This document shows positions 7,871 to 18,586 of a DNA stretch of 64,000 nucleotides, piece by piece. Where the stretch lies: the NCBI RefSeq assembly GCF_001428405.1, contig NZ_LMSL01000041.1, positions 124,280 through 188,279 on the forward strand, written 5' to 3'. Source of the stretch: Frateuria sp. Soil773. GTDB taxonomy: Bacteria > Pseudomonadota > Gammaproteobacteria > Xanthomonadales > Rhodanobacteraceae. Both the position numbers and the translations under genes were made by a program. Position 1 is the stretch's first letter, and every line of letters starts with the position of its first letter. Under the pieces are notes generated by a model. That model worked only from the letters and a program-made list of their open reading frames with translations, was not told where the DNA came from and made no database searches.

Positions 7871-8877
7871 GCCAGCGCGGCGGCGGCCCGCGGTTCGGCG
7901 ATCGCCGCGATCAGGCGTTCGGCTTCCAGCCACGGCTCGCCCTGTTCGCGGCCCTTGGCCATGCGGTCGATCCGCGCGGCGCGGGCCAGGCACTGCAGCC
8001 AGTGCTCGCGCGGCGCGCGGCGCAGCGCCTTGCGGAACAACTGCTCGCGCGCCGGCCACAGCCGCTCGACCTTCGCCTGCGCGGCGAGGTCGCGCGCGTT
8101 GGCCAGGCGCAGCGCGAGCTGCAGCTGGTTGACCAGCCAGCCCATCAGCGCGATCAGCTCGTCGCCCTCGGCGCGCAGCCCGGCCAGGATGTGCAGCGCG
8201 CGGCCGCCGTCGCCGGCGAACGCGGCGTCGGTGAGCTTGAAGGCGTCGTAGCGTGCGCTGTCGGCGACCAGATGTTCCATCTCGGCCGCATCGATGCGGC
8301 CCTGGCCGTGCAGCACCACCAGCTTGTCGATCTCCTGCGCGGCGGCGAGCAGGTTGCCCTCGACGCGCTCGGCCAGCAGCGCGGCCGCATCCGGCGTGGC
8401 GCTCAGCCCGCGTGCGGCCAGCCGCGCGCCGATCCAGGAGGCCCACTCATGCGGCTTCGGCGCGTTGAACACCACCATCGTGCCGCTGGCGTCGAGCTTC
8501 TTGCTCCACGCGCCGTCGTGCTTGCTGCTCCACTCCATCGCGGTGATAAGCAGGGTGACGTCGGGCGGCGGGTCGGCGCAGAACTCGTTGATCGCCTTGG
8601 CGCCCTCGGTGCCGGGACGGCCGGTGGGCAGGCGCAGGTCGAGCAGGCGGCGCGTGGCGAACAGCGACATGCCGGCCGCGGCGCGGGCCAGGTCGTCCCA
8701 GTCGAAATGGTTGCCGACCTCCAGCACCTGGCGCTCGGCGTAGCCGAGCCTGCGCGCCTGCGCGCGCAGCGCGTCGGCGGCCTCCAGCACCAGCAGTTCC
8801 TCGCCGGCGAGCAGGTAGACCGGGCGCAGGCTGTCCGCGCCCAGCGCCTTCTGCCATTGGGCAGGGGTGAGCGGCAT
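7867..8877 (-). CDS. holA: DNA polymerase III delta subunit
   Basis: HolA is the delta subunit of the clamp-loader complex, which opens the beta clamp and places it on primed DNA. The 336-residue protein begins MPLTPAQWQKALGADSLRPVYLLAGEELLVLEAADALR. It continues with the AAA-like region (VLLITAMEWSSKHD, the family strand before a degenerate Walker region) and the helical C-terminal part with VEGNLLAAAQEIDKL and GDELIALMGWLVNQLQ, all characteristic of delta. Length fits. It sits three bases after lptE and overlaps nadD by four bases. Confidence 0.96.
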   Translation of the reverse strand: MPLTPAQWQKALGADSLRPVYLLAGEELLVLEAADALRAQARRLGYAERQVLEVGNHFDWDDLARAAAGMSLFATRRLLDLRLPTGRPGTEGAKAINEFCADPPPDVTLLITAMEWSSKHDGAWSKKLDASGTMVVFNAPKPHEWASWIGARLAARGLSATPDAAALLAERVEGNLLAAAQEIDKLVVLHGQGRIDAAEMEHLVADSARYDAFKLTDAAFAGDGGRALHILAGLRAEGDELIALMGWLVNQLQLALRLANARDLAAQAKVERLWPAREQLFRKALRRAPREHWLQCLARAARIDRMAKGREQGEPWLEAERLIAAIAEPRAAAALA

Positions 8878-8880
8878 GGT

Positions 8881-9420
8881 TCAGGGTGTCGGGGTCGAGC
8901 CGGCGGCGGCCGGCGCCGCCGCTTCGTGCCTGCCGGCAGCCTGCAGGCGGAACAGGATCGCCTGCACCATGTCGTCGTTGAGGCTGTTCTGGATCGCCTC
9001 GACCTGCGCGGTGCTGCCGACCGTGTTGGTGGCGTCGTAGCTGTACTCGCGCGACATGTCGATGCGCTGCAGCGGCACCAGCACCTGGCCCGTCGCGTCG
9101 GCGACCTCGAACTGCACGTTGTAGTGCACGGCGTACTCGGTGATGCGCGCCGTGCCGCTGATGCTCAGCGTGTCGTTGCTGAACTGCGCCATCGGCACCT
9201 TGAGTTCGGCGATGCCGGGGCCACCCTGGTCCTCCACCGTCGCGCCGGAGCTTTCCAGCGCCCGCGCCAGGTGGCGCTGAAGATCGCGCCCGCCGTTGAC
9301 GGTGAGGTGCAGGCGCTGCATCGAGGCGGGCAGCGCGGCGCTCTGGCGCAGGTGGAAGCCGCAGGCGGTCAACGCGAAACCGGCCATCAGCACCAGCGAA
9401 ACCTTGAGCATGCGGGTCAT
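8881..9420 (-). CDS. lptE: LPS-assembly lipoprotein LptE
   Basis: LptE plugs the LptD barrel and helps insert lipopolysaccharide in the outer leaflet. The 179-residue precursor has a lipoprotein signal ending LTAC (C20), followed by GFHLR, the family's usual mature start. It also shows ITEYAVHYNVQFEVAD and SREYSYDATNTVGSTAQVEAIQNSLNDDMVQAILFRL, which are conserved in LptE. It lies between leuS and holA, the standard position, only four bases from leuS. The Ala/Pro-rich tail is variable in the family. Confidence 0.95.
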   Translation of the reverse strand: MTRMLKVSLVLMAGFALTACGFHLRQSAALPASMQRLHLTVNGGRDLQRHLARALESSGATVEDQGGPGIAELKVPMAQFSNDTLSISGTARITEYAVHYNVQFEVADATGQVLVPLQRIDMSREYSYDATNTVGSTAQVEAIQNSLNDDMVQAILFRLQAAGRHEAAAPAAAGSTPTP

Positions 9421-9424
9421 GAAT

Positions 9425-12220
<2,796 letters not shown>

Positions 12221-12369
12221 TCACCGGCGAAACCGATGGCTGCATGGAACCCGGCAGCCTAGCCCAGCGCCGTCCCGGCGCCAAGTCCGCGTCCGGTTTG
12301 CCCCCCGCCGGACGCGCGCGGGTGGGATACCGCCCAGCCTTGGCCGGGCTGCCTGTCCCGGCCGCGCCG

Positions 12370-12392
12370 CAGGAGCGGCTTCGGCCACGACG
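12370..12392. repeat. Degenerate REP-like element
   Basis: The run CAGGAGCGGCTTCGGCCACG resembles the short REP palindromes (GTAGGAGCGGCTTCGGCCGCGA type) scattered through Xanthomonadales and Pseudomonas genomes. A partial second copy (ACAGGAGCCGGCGCGACC) follows at 12400-12417. It is a single degenerate site, so confidence is low. Confidence 0.35.
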
Positions 12393-12451
12393 CCAGCCAC
12401 AGGAGCCGGCGCGACCTTGGCCGCACCCGCGAGGCTGCCCGGGGCGTACTC

Positions 12452-13066
12452 CTAGGGACAGCTTGCGGGCTGGCCCGCGGCGACCGGGCCGGCAACGGCG
12501 GCGATCTGCGCGGCGAGCCGGGCCAGCGCCTGCTGGTGGCCCTGCACCAGGGCGTCGTAGCCGGGGCCGACCGACTCGCGGATGCGGCTGGTGCAGGCCA
12601 GCACGGCGCCGCCCTTGGGCTGGCGCACGCTCCAGGCCGCATCGATCAGGGCGTACTCGCCCGGCTGCGAGTCGAAGCGGCGCAGGTCCAGCTTGATCCG
12701 CAGCACCGGCTTGCTGCCGGCCGGCAGGCCGGTGACGTCCTGCGTGTTCAAGGCATGGGCGAGGTCGGCCGACAGCGCGCCGCGCACCTCGTCGGCGAGC
12801 GGCGCGATCCAGCGCTCGCCGTTCAGCGGCGCCACGCCCTGCCCGCCCTGGCGGACCACCAGTTGCGGCTGGTCGACCTGGGCCGGCACGCCCACCGGCA
12901 GCAGCTCGAACTGGAACGCCGCCGGCGCCCCGGCGGGCGCCTCCGCGGCCGGCGGCACCAGGGTGTAGTAGTGCAGCGGCGCCGAGCTGCAGGCGGCCAG
13001 CGCCAGCGCCAGGGCGCTGCCGGCCAGGTAACGGACGCCGCCGGTCAGGTATCGCAGACGGATCAT
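12452..13066 (-). CDS. pqiC: PqiC-type ABC-transport auxiliary lipoprotein
   Basis: This 204-residue lipoprotein has a signal ending LALAAC, followed by SSAPLHYYTLVPP, the hallmark opening of the PqiC/DUF330 family. Such lipoproteins sit in the outer membrane and dock the PqiB needle for lipid passage between membranes. The motifs VDQPQLVVR and GERWIAPLADEVRGALSADLA are typical. The start codon overlaps the pqiB stop by four bases. It is the last gene of the pqiA1-pqiA2-pqiB-pqiC unit. Confidence 0.9.
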   Translation of the reverse strand: MIRLRYLTGGVRYLAGSALALALAACSSAPLHYYTLVPPAAEAPAGAPAAFQFELLPVGVPAQVDQPQLVVRQGGQGVAPLNGERWIAPLADEVRGALSADLAHALNTQDVTGLPAGSKPVLRIKLDLRRFDSQPGEYALIDAAWSVRQPKGGAVLACTSRIRESVGPGYDALVQGHQQALARLAAQIAAVAGPVAAGQPASCP

Positions 13067-14730
13067 GGCTTGCTTCCTTGTTTCGGTGCCTGCGCCGGGG
13101 CCGGCCGGGCCTGGGGCGGGTCGGCCGGGCGGCCGCGGATCAGCGCCTCCGGATGCACGCCCAGGTAATCGGTGAGCACGCGCAGCGAGCGCGCCATGCG
13201 CTGCAACTGCTTCAGCGTGTCGCCCAGGTTCTGCTGCAGCGGCGAATCGTTCGACAGGGCCTGGTCGGCCGTGCCCAGGGTCTGCTGCGCGCCCTTGAGC
13301 GTGTTCCTGAACTCGGGCAGCACTTCGCCGTTGACCTGCTTCAGCGTGCGGTTCAGCTCGCCCAGGGTCTGGTCGAGGTTGCGCCCGATGCTGTCGAACG
13401 GGATCTTCTGCAGCTTGTCCACGATCTCGGCCATCTGCTCCTGCAGCTTGTCGAAGCTGCCCGGCGCGGTCGGGATCTCCAGCGGCTTGCCGGCCGGGTC
13501 GAAATCCGCCTTCGGCGCGTTCGGGATGAAGTCCATCGCGATGTAGAGTTGGCCGGTGAGCAGGTTGCCGGTGCGCGCCTGCGCGCGCAGGCCGTGCTCG
13601 ATCAGGCGGCCGAGCATGATCGACAGGTCGGGCTCGCCGCGGGCCTTGGCCAACTCGGACAGCTTGTCGTAGGCGCGGCCGAGCCGCTGCGGATAGACCA
13701 CCGCGCCGACGGTCACCGGGAAGCGCTGCTTCTTGTCGTCGTAGTCGAGGTTGATCGATACCACGCGGCCGATGTTGATGCCGAGGAACTCCACCGGCGC
13801 GTCCACCACCAGGCCGCGCAGCGATTGCTCGAAGCGCATGCGGATGTAGTGCGGCTCGCCGTCCGGCGGCGCCATCGCCGTGACCTGGTCGCCGAACAGC
13901 TTGTAGCTGGCGCCTTCCGCCGCCGGCGTGCTGTCGTGCGGGCCGCGCGGGTCCTGGAAGGCCACGCCGCCGGCCAGCACGGTGGCCAGCGACTGGGTGT
14001 TGAGCTTGAGCCCGTTGGCGCCCAGCGAGACGTCCACGCCGCTGGCGTTCCAGAAGCGCGTCGAGGTGGTGACGAAGCGGTCGTTGGGACCGTCCACGAA
14101 GATCTGCAGCGAGACGCCCTTGCCGTCCTTGTCCAACTGGTAGGACACCACGCGGCCGACCTGGATGCGCCGGAAGTACACGGGCGAGCCGATGTCCAGC
14201 GAGCCCAGGTCGTCGCTGTGCAGGCTGAAGCTCTTGCCCGGCGCGCCGTGCGGCACCGCCGGCGGGATCTCCAGGCCGGTGAACTCGTTGCGGTACTCCT
14301 GCGAATCGCCGGTGTCGGCGCCGATGAAGGCGCCCGACAGCAGCGTGTCCACGCCCGACACGCCGCCCAGCCCGATCCGCGGCCGCACCACCCAGTAGCG
14401 CGTGCCGGCGGTGGCGAAGCTCTCGGCGCTCTTCTCCAGCGCCACCCGCACCCGCACCTTGCTGCGGTCGCGGGTCAGATCGATGCGGTTGACCTTGCCG
14501 ATCACCACGTTCTTGTACTTCACCGGCGTCTTGCCGGCTTCCAGCCCCTCGGCGGTCTGGAAGGTGATGGTGATGTTGGGCCCGGCCTGCATCCAGCCGT
14601 GCACCACCAGCGACAGGCCGACCAGCGCGGCCAGCGCCGGCACCAGCCAGATCAGCGAGGCGTTGAAGCGGCGGCGCTGCACCACTGGTTCGGGCAGTTC
14701 GTCGCGCGATGGCGTGGGGTTGTCAGTCAT
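13063..14730 (-). CDS. pqiB: PqiB-type MCE/MlaD lipid transport protein
   Basis: PqiB forms a periplasm-spanning tube of stacked MCE rings that moves lipids between the membranes. The 555-residue protein has one N-terminal transmembrane helix (about 25-47: SLIWLVPALAALVGLSLVVHG) and three MCE domains beginning near residues 53, 165 and 290 (YKNVVIGKVNRIDL, YFRRIQVGRVVSYQLD and EFLGINIGRVVSINLD). A helical C-terminal needle region holds many Leu/Gln residues. The order of domains and the size match PqiB rather than YebT. It overlaps the preceding pqiA gene by eight bases and pqiC by four, giving tight coupling. Confidence 0.94.
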   Translation of the reverse strand: MTDNPTPSRDELPEPVVQRRRFNASLIWLVPALAALVGLSLVVHGWMQAGPNITITFQTAEGLEAGKTPVKYKNVVIGKVNRIDLTRDRSKVRVRVALEKSAESFATAGTRYWVVRPRIGLGGVSGVDTLLSGAFIGADTGDSQEYRNEFTGLEIPPAVPHGAPGKSFSLHSDDLGSLDIGSPVYFRRIQVGRVVSYQLDKDGKGVSLQIFVDGPNDRFVTTSTRFWNASGVDVSLGANGLKLNTQSLATVLAGGVAFQDPRGPHDSTPAAEGASYKLFGDQVTAMAPPDGEPHYIRMRFEQSLRGLVVDAPVEFLGINIGRVVSINLDYDDKKQRFPVTVGAVVYPQRLGRAYDKLSELAKARGEPDLSIMLGRLIEHGLRAQARTGNLLTGQLYIAMDFIPNAPKADFDPAGKPLEIPTAPGSFDKLQEQMAEIVDKLQKIPFDSIGRNLDQTLGELNRTLKQVNGEVLPEFRNTLKGAQQTLGTADQALSNDSPLQQNLGDTLKQLQRMARSLRVLTDYLGVHPEALIRGRPADPPQARPAPAQAPKQGSKP

Positions 14731-15346
14731 CGTTGGTCCTGCCGTCCCAGATCAGGCGGGGGTCGAAGCTCATGGAAGCGAGCATGGTAAGTACCACGGT
14801 CAGCCCGAAGAACACCACGCCAGGCAGCGGCTCCACCCGGCTGAGGAAATTGAAGCGCACCAGCGCGGTCAGCAGCGCCACCACGAACACGTCGAGCATC
14901 GACCAGTAGCCGATGAACTCGACCAGCCGGTACAGCCGGGCGCGCTGCCGCTGCGCCCAGTCGGTGCCACTGCGCGCGCTCAGCAGCAAGGTGGCGAGCA
15001 CCAGGAACTTCAGCATCGGCACCACGATGCTGGCGGTGAACACGATCACCGCCAGGTCGGGCGATCCCTTCACCCACAGCTCGATCACGCCGCTCAGGAT
15101 GGTGTTGTCGTCGACGTCGCCCAGGCTCACCGTGCGCATGATCGGCAGCAGGTTGGCCGGCAGGTACAGGATGAAGGCGGCGATCAGCAGCGCCCAGGTG
15201 CGCGCCAGGCTGGCGGTCTTGCGCCGGTGCAGCGCCGAGCCGCAGCGCGGGCAGGCGGCATCGTGCCGGCCGACGTCGCGGCACACCAGACCGCAGACGT
15301 GGCAGCCGATCAGGCCCAGGTCGCGCGCGCGCGGCAGCGCGCTCAT
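14723..15346 (-). CDS. pqiA: PqiA-type integral membrane protein, second half-size copy
   Basis: This 207-residue protein begins with a zinc-ribbon-like segment (CHVCGLVC...CPRCGSAL, residues about 15-40). Four transmembrane helices follow: WALLIAAFILYLPANLLPI, the LAVIVFTASIVVPMLKFLVLATLL region, YWSMLDVFVVALLTALVRF and VVFFGLTVVLTMLASM. The motif LYLPANLLPIMRTV is diagnostic of PqiA. E. coli PqiA carries two such modules in one chain; here each is a separate gene. It is thought to deliver lipids to the PqiB tube in the inner membrane. It is coupled by overlaps to both neighbours. Confidence 0.92.
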   Translation of the reverse strand: MSALPRARDLGLIGCHVCGLVCRDVGRHDAACPRCGSALHRRKTASLARTWALLIAAFILYLPANLLPIMRTVSLGDVDDNTILSGVIELWVKGSPDLAVIVFTASIVVPMLKFLVLATLLLSARSGTDWAQRQRARLYRLVEFIGYWSMLDVFVVALLTALVRFNFLSRVEPLPGVVFFGLTVVLTMLASMSFDPRLIWDGRTNDD

Positions 15347-16005
15347 GCGGCCGGCCCCGGTTCCGGCGCCAGGTCCCACAACTGGCGCAGGTCGATGCCC
15401 GAGAACAGCGTGATCAGCAGCATCAGCCCCGCATAGGCGTAGATGCCCGGGTTGGCCACCACGTCGAAATAGTTGTGCGCCTTGACGATCGCCACCAGCG
15501 CGCCGAGCACGAACACCTCGCTCATCGTCCAGGGTTGCACGTAGTGCAGCGCCACCATCGCCGGGGTGAAGCCCGGCGCGCGGCGGCCGCTGCGCGCGTG
15601 CCACAGCACCCAGCCAAGCAGCAGCATCTTGCCCAGCGGGAAGAAGAACAGCGTGGCCGCGGCCAGCACCGACACCACCTGCGACTGCTGCTGCCACATC
15701 ACCACGATCATGCCCCACAGCGTGGTGCTGATCTGCTGCGCACCCAGCCCCAGCGTCACCACCGGCCAGACGTTGGCGATCAGGAACACGATCAGCGCCG
15801 TCAGCACCAGCGCCAGCATGCTGTCCACCCCGAACACCTGGTGGCGTTCGAGCACCGCCTGGCAACGGGCGCAGCGCGCCACCTCGCCGTAGCCCAGCGT
15901 GCGCCGCCGGTACACCGTGTCGCAATGCTCGCAGACCAGCAGCGCCGACCGCGCCGCGGGCGATGGCGCGCGCCTGGATGGAAGACTCGATGCCGGCGTG
16001 GTCAT
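15343..16005 (-). CDS. pqiA: PqiA-type integral membrane protein, first half-size copy
   Basis: The ATG at 16005 starts a 220-residue protein; an in-frame extension further upstream lacks hydrophobic or conserved sequence. After a short basic head comes a zinc ribbon (CEHCDTVY...CARCQAVLER, about residues 25-55), then four membrane segments including LALVLTALIVFLIANVWPVVTLGL and PLGKMLLLGWVLWHARSG, with QPWTMSEVFVLGALVAIVKAH. This corresponds to the N-terminal module of E. coli PqiA. It is the first gene of the pqi unit and overlaps the second half by four bases, so equal production of the two halves is likely. Confidence 0.92.
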   Translation of the reverse strand: MTTPASSLPSRRAPSPAARSALLVCEHCDTVYRRRTLGYGEVARCARCQAVLERHQVFGVDSMLALVLTALIVFLIANVWPVVTLGLGAQQISTTLWGMIVVMWQQQSQVVSVLAAATLFFFPLGKMLLLGWVLWHARSGRRAPGFTPAMVALHYVQPWTMSEVFVLGALVAIVKAHNYFDVVANPGIYAYAGLMLLITLFSGIDLRQLWDLAPEPGPAA

Positions 16006-16124
16006 GCGCGGATTCTCGCATGCTGCGCCGTGAAGGCGACATGCCGCGCGCCTGCCCGGCCGCCGCCTCTTGATATGCTCGGCGGCGCCCTGATCTGTTG
16101 GCGATCTGCCGCCGGAGAGTTCCC

Positions 16125-17000
16125 GTGAGTCCCGACCTCGACACCGCCCAAGCACCCGCCCACGTATTCGACGTCAGCCAGGACGGCTTCGAGGCCGACG
16201 TGCTCGAAGCCTCGCTCGCCACGCCGGTGCTGCTCGACTTCTGGGCCGACTGGTGCGAGCCGTGCAAGACCCTCGGGCCGCTGCTGGAAAAGCTCGCCGG
16301 CGAATACAACGGCGCGTTCCGGCTCGGCAAGGTGGACGTCGAGCAGAACCCGCAGTTGGCCGGCATGTTCGGCATCCGCAGCATTCCCACGGTGATCCTG
16401 GTCAAGGACGGCCAGCCGCTCGACGGCTTCGCCGGCGCGCTGCCGGAAGGCCAGTTGCGCGAATTCCTTTCGCGCCACGTGCAGCCGCTGGCGGCCGCCG
16501 CCGAGGCCGCGATCGAGGAAACGCCCGAATCCCCGGCCGAGGCGATCGACCGCCTGCGGCAGGCCATCGCGGCCGAGCCGGACCGGCCGGAGCTGAAGCT
16601 CGACCTCGCCCTTGCGCTCATGCGCGCCGGCCAGGTCGAGCCGGCCCGCGCCGAACTCGACGCGCTGCCGGCCAACCTCGCCACCGATGCCCGCGCCGTG
16701 CGCCTGCGCAGCCAGTTGGACCTGGCCGCCGCGCTGGCCGGCGCGCCGGCCCTGGACGAACTGCGCCGGCGCGTCGATGCCGACGCCGGCGACTGGGCCG
16801 CGCGCGACCTGCTCGGCGTGCGCCTGCTGCTGGAAGGCGACGCCGCGGCCGGCCTCGACCAGTTCCTCGCCATCCTCGAACGCGCCCGCGACTGGAACGA
16901 CGGCGCCGCGAAGAAGCGCCTGCTCGCCGCCTTCGCCACCCTGGACGACGCCGAGCTGGTCGGCCGCTACCGCCGCCGGATGGCCTCGCTGCTGTTCTAG
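16125..17000 (+). CDS. cnoX: CnoX/YbbN thioredoxin-TPR co-chaperone
   Basis: A GTG start at 16125 is chosen because GGAGAG (16114-16119) lies five bases before it; an ATG 27 bases upstream lacks a site. The 291-residue protein has a thioredoxin domain (1-115) with active site W43-C44-E-P-C47 and the cis-proline motif RSIPTVILVKDGQ. A TPR-like helical region follows (AEAIDRLRQAIAAEPDRPELKLDLALALMRAGQVEPARAELDALP). CnoX holds oxidised proteins and hands them to GroEL. E. coli CnoX lacks the first cysteine of the pair, whereas this copy keeps CxxC, so it may also reduce disulfides. Confidence 0.92.
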   Translation: MSPDLDTAQAPAHVFDVSQDGFEADVLEASLATPVLLDFWADWCEPCKTLGPLLEKLAGEYNGAFRLGKVDVEQNPQLAGMFGIRSIPTVILVKDGQPLDGFAGALPEGQLREFLSRHVQPLAAAAEAAIEETPESPAEAIDRLRQAIAAEPDRPELKLDLALALMRAGQVEPARAELDALPANLATDARAVRLRSQLDLAAALAGAPALDELRRRVDADAGDWAARDLLGVRLLLEGDAAAGLDQFLAILERARDWNDGAAKKRLLAAFATLDDAELVGRYRRRMASLLF

Positions 17001-17032
17001 CCAGTAAGGCGATCAGGCCAAGGCGATAAACA

Positions 17033-17057
17033 GCCGCCTTCCCCCGGGCAAGGCGGC
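17033..17057 (+). terminator. Hairpin after cnoX
   Basis: GCCGCCTT (17033-17040) pairs exactly with AAGGCGGC (17050-17057) across a 9-base loop, 32 bases after the cnoX stop. There is no T tract, so termination strength is uncertain. Confidence 0.4.
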
Positions 17058-17122
17058 CATCATTCCATACGCACAAGTATGTTCGGGTATGCTGGCGCCT
17101 CCGCCCAGCTACCCGGCCTCCC

Positions 17123-17578
17123 ATGCGCGCATCCACCTTCCGTCGCCTGTTCAACCTGTGGCCGCCGTTCCTGCTCAACAGCATGCGGCTGCAGCGGCTC
17201 AACGACGACTGGAGCGAGGCGCGGGTGGTGCTGCGGCTGCGCCCGTGGAACCGCAACTACGTGCGCACCCAGTTCGGCGGCAACCTGTTCGCGATGACCG
17301 ACCCGTTCTGGATGCTGATGGTGATGCACCAGCTCGGCAGCGACTACTACGTATGGGACAAGGCCGGCGCGATCGACTTCGTCGCCCCCGGCCGCGAGGA
17401 CGTCTACGCGCACTTCAGGCTCGAGCCCGCCGTGGTCGAGGAACTGCGCAACGCCGCCGCCAGCGGCGACAAGGTGCTGCGCTGGTTCGAGACCGAGGTG
17501 ACCACCGCCGCCGGCGAGGTGATCGCCCGCGTGCGCAAGCAGCTCTACGTGCGATTGAAGCCGAAGGTGCGCAGTTGA
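17123..17578 (+). CDS. DUF4442 (hotdog-fold, thioesterase-like) protein
   Basis: This 151-residue protein has no signal. Key segments are LFNLWPPFLLNSMRL, WNRNYVRTQFGGNLFAMTDPFWMLMVMHQLG and YYVWDKAGAIDFVAPGR, typical of DUF4442, a PaaI-like hotdog family presumed to act on acyl-CoA or acyl-ACP thioesters. The conserved QFGG(N)LFAM(T)DP helix corresponds to the hotdog central helix with its acidic residue. It lies 122 bp after cnoX and is probably independent. The substrate is unknown. Confidence 0.82.
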   Translation: MRASTFRRLFNLWPPFLLNSMRLQRLNDDWSEARVVLRLRPWNRNYVRTQFGGNLFAMTDPFWMLMVMHQLGSDYYVWDKAGAIDFVAPGREDVYAHFRLEPAVVEELRNAAASGDKVLRWFETEVTTAAGEVIARVRKQLYVRLKPKVRS

Positions 17579-17917
17579 TGCCGAAGGTGTGTTGACCGCT
17601 TCCGGGAAGGTGCGCCGACCGCTTCCGGCTCCTTGGCCTGCCCCTTGCCTGTTCCTTGCCGCCTTCGTCCTTGGCACCTCGGCTCCTCGCAGCCCCGGGT
17701 TCATCACAGCCTCTTGTTTCTCCTGCTCTCCGCAGCCCCAACCTCCCTCACCGTCATTCCGGCGAAGGCCGGAATCCAGTCAGGCCACTTCTGCGCAGCA
17801 GGCAAAACGGCTTTGTGTGCTACGCATGGCCTTTTCACTGGATTCCGGCCTTCGCCGGAATGACGGGGTGGCGGGTTGGAGTGGTGGGCACGAACGCGGC
17901 ATTACAGGCCAGGGACT
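17579..17917. other. Intergenic region holding an inverted-repeat pair
   Basis: This 339-bp gap lies between the DUF4442 gene and the convergent membrane-protein gene. Apart from two inverted copies of a 30-bp element (separate entry), it shows a short tandem-like run (ACCGCTTCCGG at 17597-17607 and again at 17619-17629) and no coding signal. Confidence 0.6.
17751..17866. repeat. BIME-like pair: perfect 30-bp inverted repeat
   Basis: The 30 bases at 17751-17780 (beginning CCGTCATTCCGGCGAAGGCC) recur exactly as their reverse complement at 17837-17866, separated by 56 bp. Each copy is also internally palindromic (CCGGCGAAGGCCGG and its complement). Related but diverged copies occur at 28930-29070 and 56600-56900 in this window. 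This is the usual look of an extragenic palindromic family between convergent genes. Confidence 0.85.
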
Positions 17918-18586
17918 TCACTCCCGCTCGAAGCGGGCGATCTCCTCCAGCATCACTTCCGCTTTGCGCACGCTGCTGCCGGCGAAGTTGTTCTCCAGCC
18001 AGCGACGATGCCCCGCCCGGCGGATCAGCCCGTACGCCAGCAGTGCCAGTGCCAGCGAAACGGCACCGCTGAATACCAGATAGGTGGCCAGCCACGGTGC
18101 ATGCGACCGATAGTCGCCATTCCACGGGTCGAAGGCATACTGGATCAGCATGAGTACCGCGGGTACCCAGATGACGCTGCCCAGCAAGGCGAACACCGGC
18201 GCCTCCACTCGCACGCGCCAGGCGCGCAGCCGAGCGAGACGGCGTTGGATCTCCAACACAGGCGCGGCGTAGTCGATAGCCTGCAGTTGGTGCAGCAGTT
18301 GTCCGGCGAAAGCGACTATCAGGGTACCGAATACCTGCATCGCGATGCCGCATGCCATCTGATGCGCCACGCCCAGGTGCGTGGCCCAGAACGAAATGCC
18401 CCACAGCATCGCGGCGACGCCGAAAGCGATCTGCACCGCCTGCCCCCATACCAGTGGGCGCAGGCCGCGCCGCAGCTTGTCGAGCCGTCCGTCGCGGAAC
18501 AGTTGCAGGTTCAGCGCGTACTGTTGCTCCAGCCGATGGTCGAATGCCTGCCAGGCCTGCTTGAAGTCGTCGAGTTCCATGGTCAT
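17918..18586 (-). CDS. Four-helix membrane protein coupled to an ECF sigma factor (possible anti-sigma)
   Basis: The 222-residue protein has a soluble charged head (residues 1-45: ELDDFKQAWQAFDHRLEQQYALNLQLFRDGRLDKLRRGLRP, quoted in part) followed by four hydrophobic segments: LVWGQAVQIAFGVAAMLWGI, ACGIAMQVFGTLIVAFAGQL, APVFALLGSVIWVPAVLMLI and LATYLVFSGAVSLALALLAY. Its ATG overlaps the sigma-factor stop by four bases (ATGA), so the two are made together. I recognise no named family. Position and topology suggest a regulator that tethers the sigma factor, but no ZAS zinc motif (HxxxCxxC) is present. Confidence 0.75.
   Translation of the reverse strand: MTMELDDFKQAWQAFDHRLEQQYALNLQLFRDGRLDKLRRGLRPLVWGQAVQIAFGVAAMLWGISFWATHLGVAHQMACGIAMQVFGTLIVAFAGQLLHQLQAIDYAAPVLEIQRRLARLRAWRVRVEAPVFALLGSVIWVPAVLMLIQYAFDPWNGDYRSHAPWLATYLVFSGAVSLALALLAYGLIRRAGHRRWLENNFAGSSVRKAEVMLEEIARFERE

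Noticed and set aside
17751..17866. Possible CRISPR-like repeat-spacer pair
   Set aside because: Only two copies, inverted rather than direct, internally palindromic, and with relatives elsewhere in intergenic DNA; this is an extragenic palindromic repeat.
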